Shown: positions 5,650-6,460 of the stretch, in pieces
Position numbering within the stretch: the stretch's first letter is position 1
Layout: each line of letters opens with the position of its first letter
Source of the DNA: Desulfatirhabdium butyrativorans
GTDB taxonomy: Bacteria > Desulfobacterota > Desulfobacteria > Desulfobacterales > JAIFKL01
Assembly (NCBI GenBank): GCA_022736535.1
Contig: DZCT01000290.1
Coordinates: forward strand, 1 to 6,460
DNA length: 6,460 nt
Direction of reading: 5' to 3'
Notes under the pieces: generated by a model
What the model was told of the DNA's origin: nothing
The model's database searches: none
What the model saw: only the letters and a program-made list of their open reading frames with translations
Program-made: the position numbers and the translations under genes

Positions 5650-6460
5650 ATGCAAGGAGACCGCTATATCAATCCCTTTACGGACTTCGGGTTCAAGCGG
5701 CTCTTCGGAGAAGAGCCGAACAAAGACCTGCTGCTTGATTTTCTCAGCGAACTGCTGCGGAAGGAAAAGGGAAATATCCGGGAAATCACCTATCTCAAAA
5801 ACGAACATCTCCCGTATATCGGGGAGCGCAGGGCGGTTTTCGACATTTACTGCGAGAATGAGAAGGGCGAGAAATTCATTGTCGAGATTCAGAAGGCAAA
5901 ACAGAATTTCTTCAAAGATCGTAGCATATTTTACGCCACATTTCCGATACAGGAACAGGCTGTGAGAGGAGACTGGAATTTTGAACTCAGAGCCGTTTAC
6001 ACGGTGGGTATTCTGGATTTTGTTTTCGACGATGCGGACAAAGAAAAAACCGTTGTCAGCGAAGTCCGGCTCATGGATACGGAGAAAAAAACCGTGTTTT
6101 ACGACAAGCTGACCTTCATCTACCTTCAGATGCCCAACTTCGTCAAAACCGAAAACGAACTGGAAACGCATTTCGACAAATGGCTGTATGTCATCAGAAA
6201 TCTGTCCTCGCTTTCGGAGCGTCCCGCAAAATTGCAGGAACGGGTTTTTGAAAAACTCTTTGAAATCGCCGAGATCGCACAGTTCAGCCGTGAGGAGCGC
6301 ATGGCTTATGAAGACAGCCTCAAACATTACCGTGATCTGAAGAATTCCATAGACACCGCCAGAGCAGAAGGAAAGGCGGAGGGCAGGGCAGAAGGCAGAG
6401 CGGAAGGCGAAAAAATCGGTATTGAAAAGGGGAAGAAAGAAATGGCAAGGGCGCTTCTTG
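5650..6460 (+). CDS. Rpn / PDDEXK_2 family PD-(D/E)XK nuclease (putative transposase), truncated by the window edge
   Basis: The 270 visible residues open with YINPFTDFGFKRLFGEEPNK (6-25), the strongly conserved N-terminus of the PDDEXK_2 group, often annotated 'Rpn family recombination-promoting nuclease/putative transposase'. The nuclease core follows: D65 in AVFDIYC and E79-x-Q81 in IVEIQK (a Q-variant of the E-x-K motif, with K82 adjacent), then the family's RSIFYAT helix (91-97). Rpn proteins are DNA endonucleases linked to RecA-independent recombination and, in recent work, to phage defence. The C-terminal part carries four [R/K]AEG repeats (238-253), typical of these proteins, before the edge. 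It starts 29 nt after cas3 with no terminator between, so co-transcription is plausible. Its codons look richer in G/C endings than those of cas3, suggesting a separate origin. The gene is intact as far as it can be seen. Confidence 0.88.
   Translation, partial: MQGDRYINPFTDFGFKRLFGEEPNKDLLLDFLSELLRKEKGNIREITYLKNEHLPYIGERRAVFDIYCENEKGEKFIVEIQKAKQNFFKDRSIFYATFPIQEQAVRGDWNFELRAVYTVGILDFVFDDADKEKTVVSEVRLMDTEKKTVFYDKLTFIYLQMPNFVKTENELETHFDKWLYVIRNLSSLSERPAKLQERVFEKLFEIAEIAQFSREERMAYEDSLKHYRDLKNSIDTARAEGKAEGRAEGRAEGEKIGIEKGKKEMARALL
6361..6408 (+). repeat. Tandem 12-nt repeat encoding [R/K]AEG x4
   Basis: Four imperfect 12-nt units (AGAGCAGAAGGA, AAGGCGGAGGGC, AGGGCAGAAGGC, AGAGCGGAAGGC) lie in frame within the Rpn-like gene and encode Arg/Lys-Ala-Glu-Gly each time, a helical charged linker. 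Because the unit is a multiple of three, copy-number changes would lengthen or shorten the protein without shifting the frame. Confidence 0.85.

Noticed and set aside
5533..6327. Minus-strand 264-codon open frame opposite the Rpn-like gene
   Set aside because: The + strand frame has the conserved INPFTDFGFKRLFGEE start and nuclease motifs; the antisense frame is a by-product.

Overview
The window holds the effector half of a type I-B CRISPR-Cas operon (Cst1/Cst2/Cas5t or 'Tneap'-like lineage), all on the + strand: cas8 (244-1479), cas7 (1495-2550), cas5 (2568-3221) and cas3 (3275-5620). A PD-(D/E)XK nuclease gene of the Rpn/PDDEXK_2 group follows (from 5650) and runs off the right edge. The first ~240 bases are a different, very AT-rich stretch (58 G/C in 240, about 24%, by hand count; the next 60 bases have 27 G/C) carrying the end of an unrecognised reading frame. 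No CRISPR array, cas6, cas4, cas1, cas2, tRNA, rRNA or factor-independent terminator is visible.

The source looks like a bacterium: every cas gene except cas8 has a clear Shine-Dalgarno (SD) sequence. The cas region has medium GC. A perfect GTAGGGTGGGCAGC palindrome and a PDDEXK_2 gene suggest a repeat-rich environmental bacterium, but the sequence does not fix the phylum.

Layout and function: Cas7 forms the crRNA-binding backbone, Cas5 caps the 5' handle and Cas8 is the large subunit. Together they form a Cascade complex that recruits the HD nuclease-helicase Cas3, whose motifs all look intact. The spacers are 15 nt (cas8-cas7), 17 nt (cas7-cas5) and 53 nt (cas5-cas3, containing the palindrome), which fits one transcript. 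The nuclease gene starts 29 nt after the cas3 stop, or overlaps it by 4 nt if an upstream in-frame ATG is used.

The most interesting feature lies inside cas8. A 10-nt perfect match to the anti-SD (1090-1099) sits 8 nt (counted from GGAGG) before an in-frame ATG at 1105. This would produce a separate 124-residue C-terminal protein, as expected for an internally translated Cas11 small subunit. The second point is the 5' end of cas8. It has no SD, begins at the composition break and places its first CXXC only 36 residues in, so the N-terminal domain may have been cut off by a rearrangement or mis-joined in assembly.
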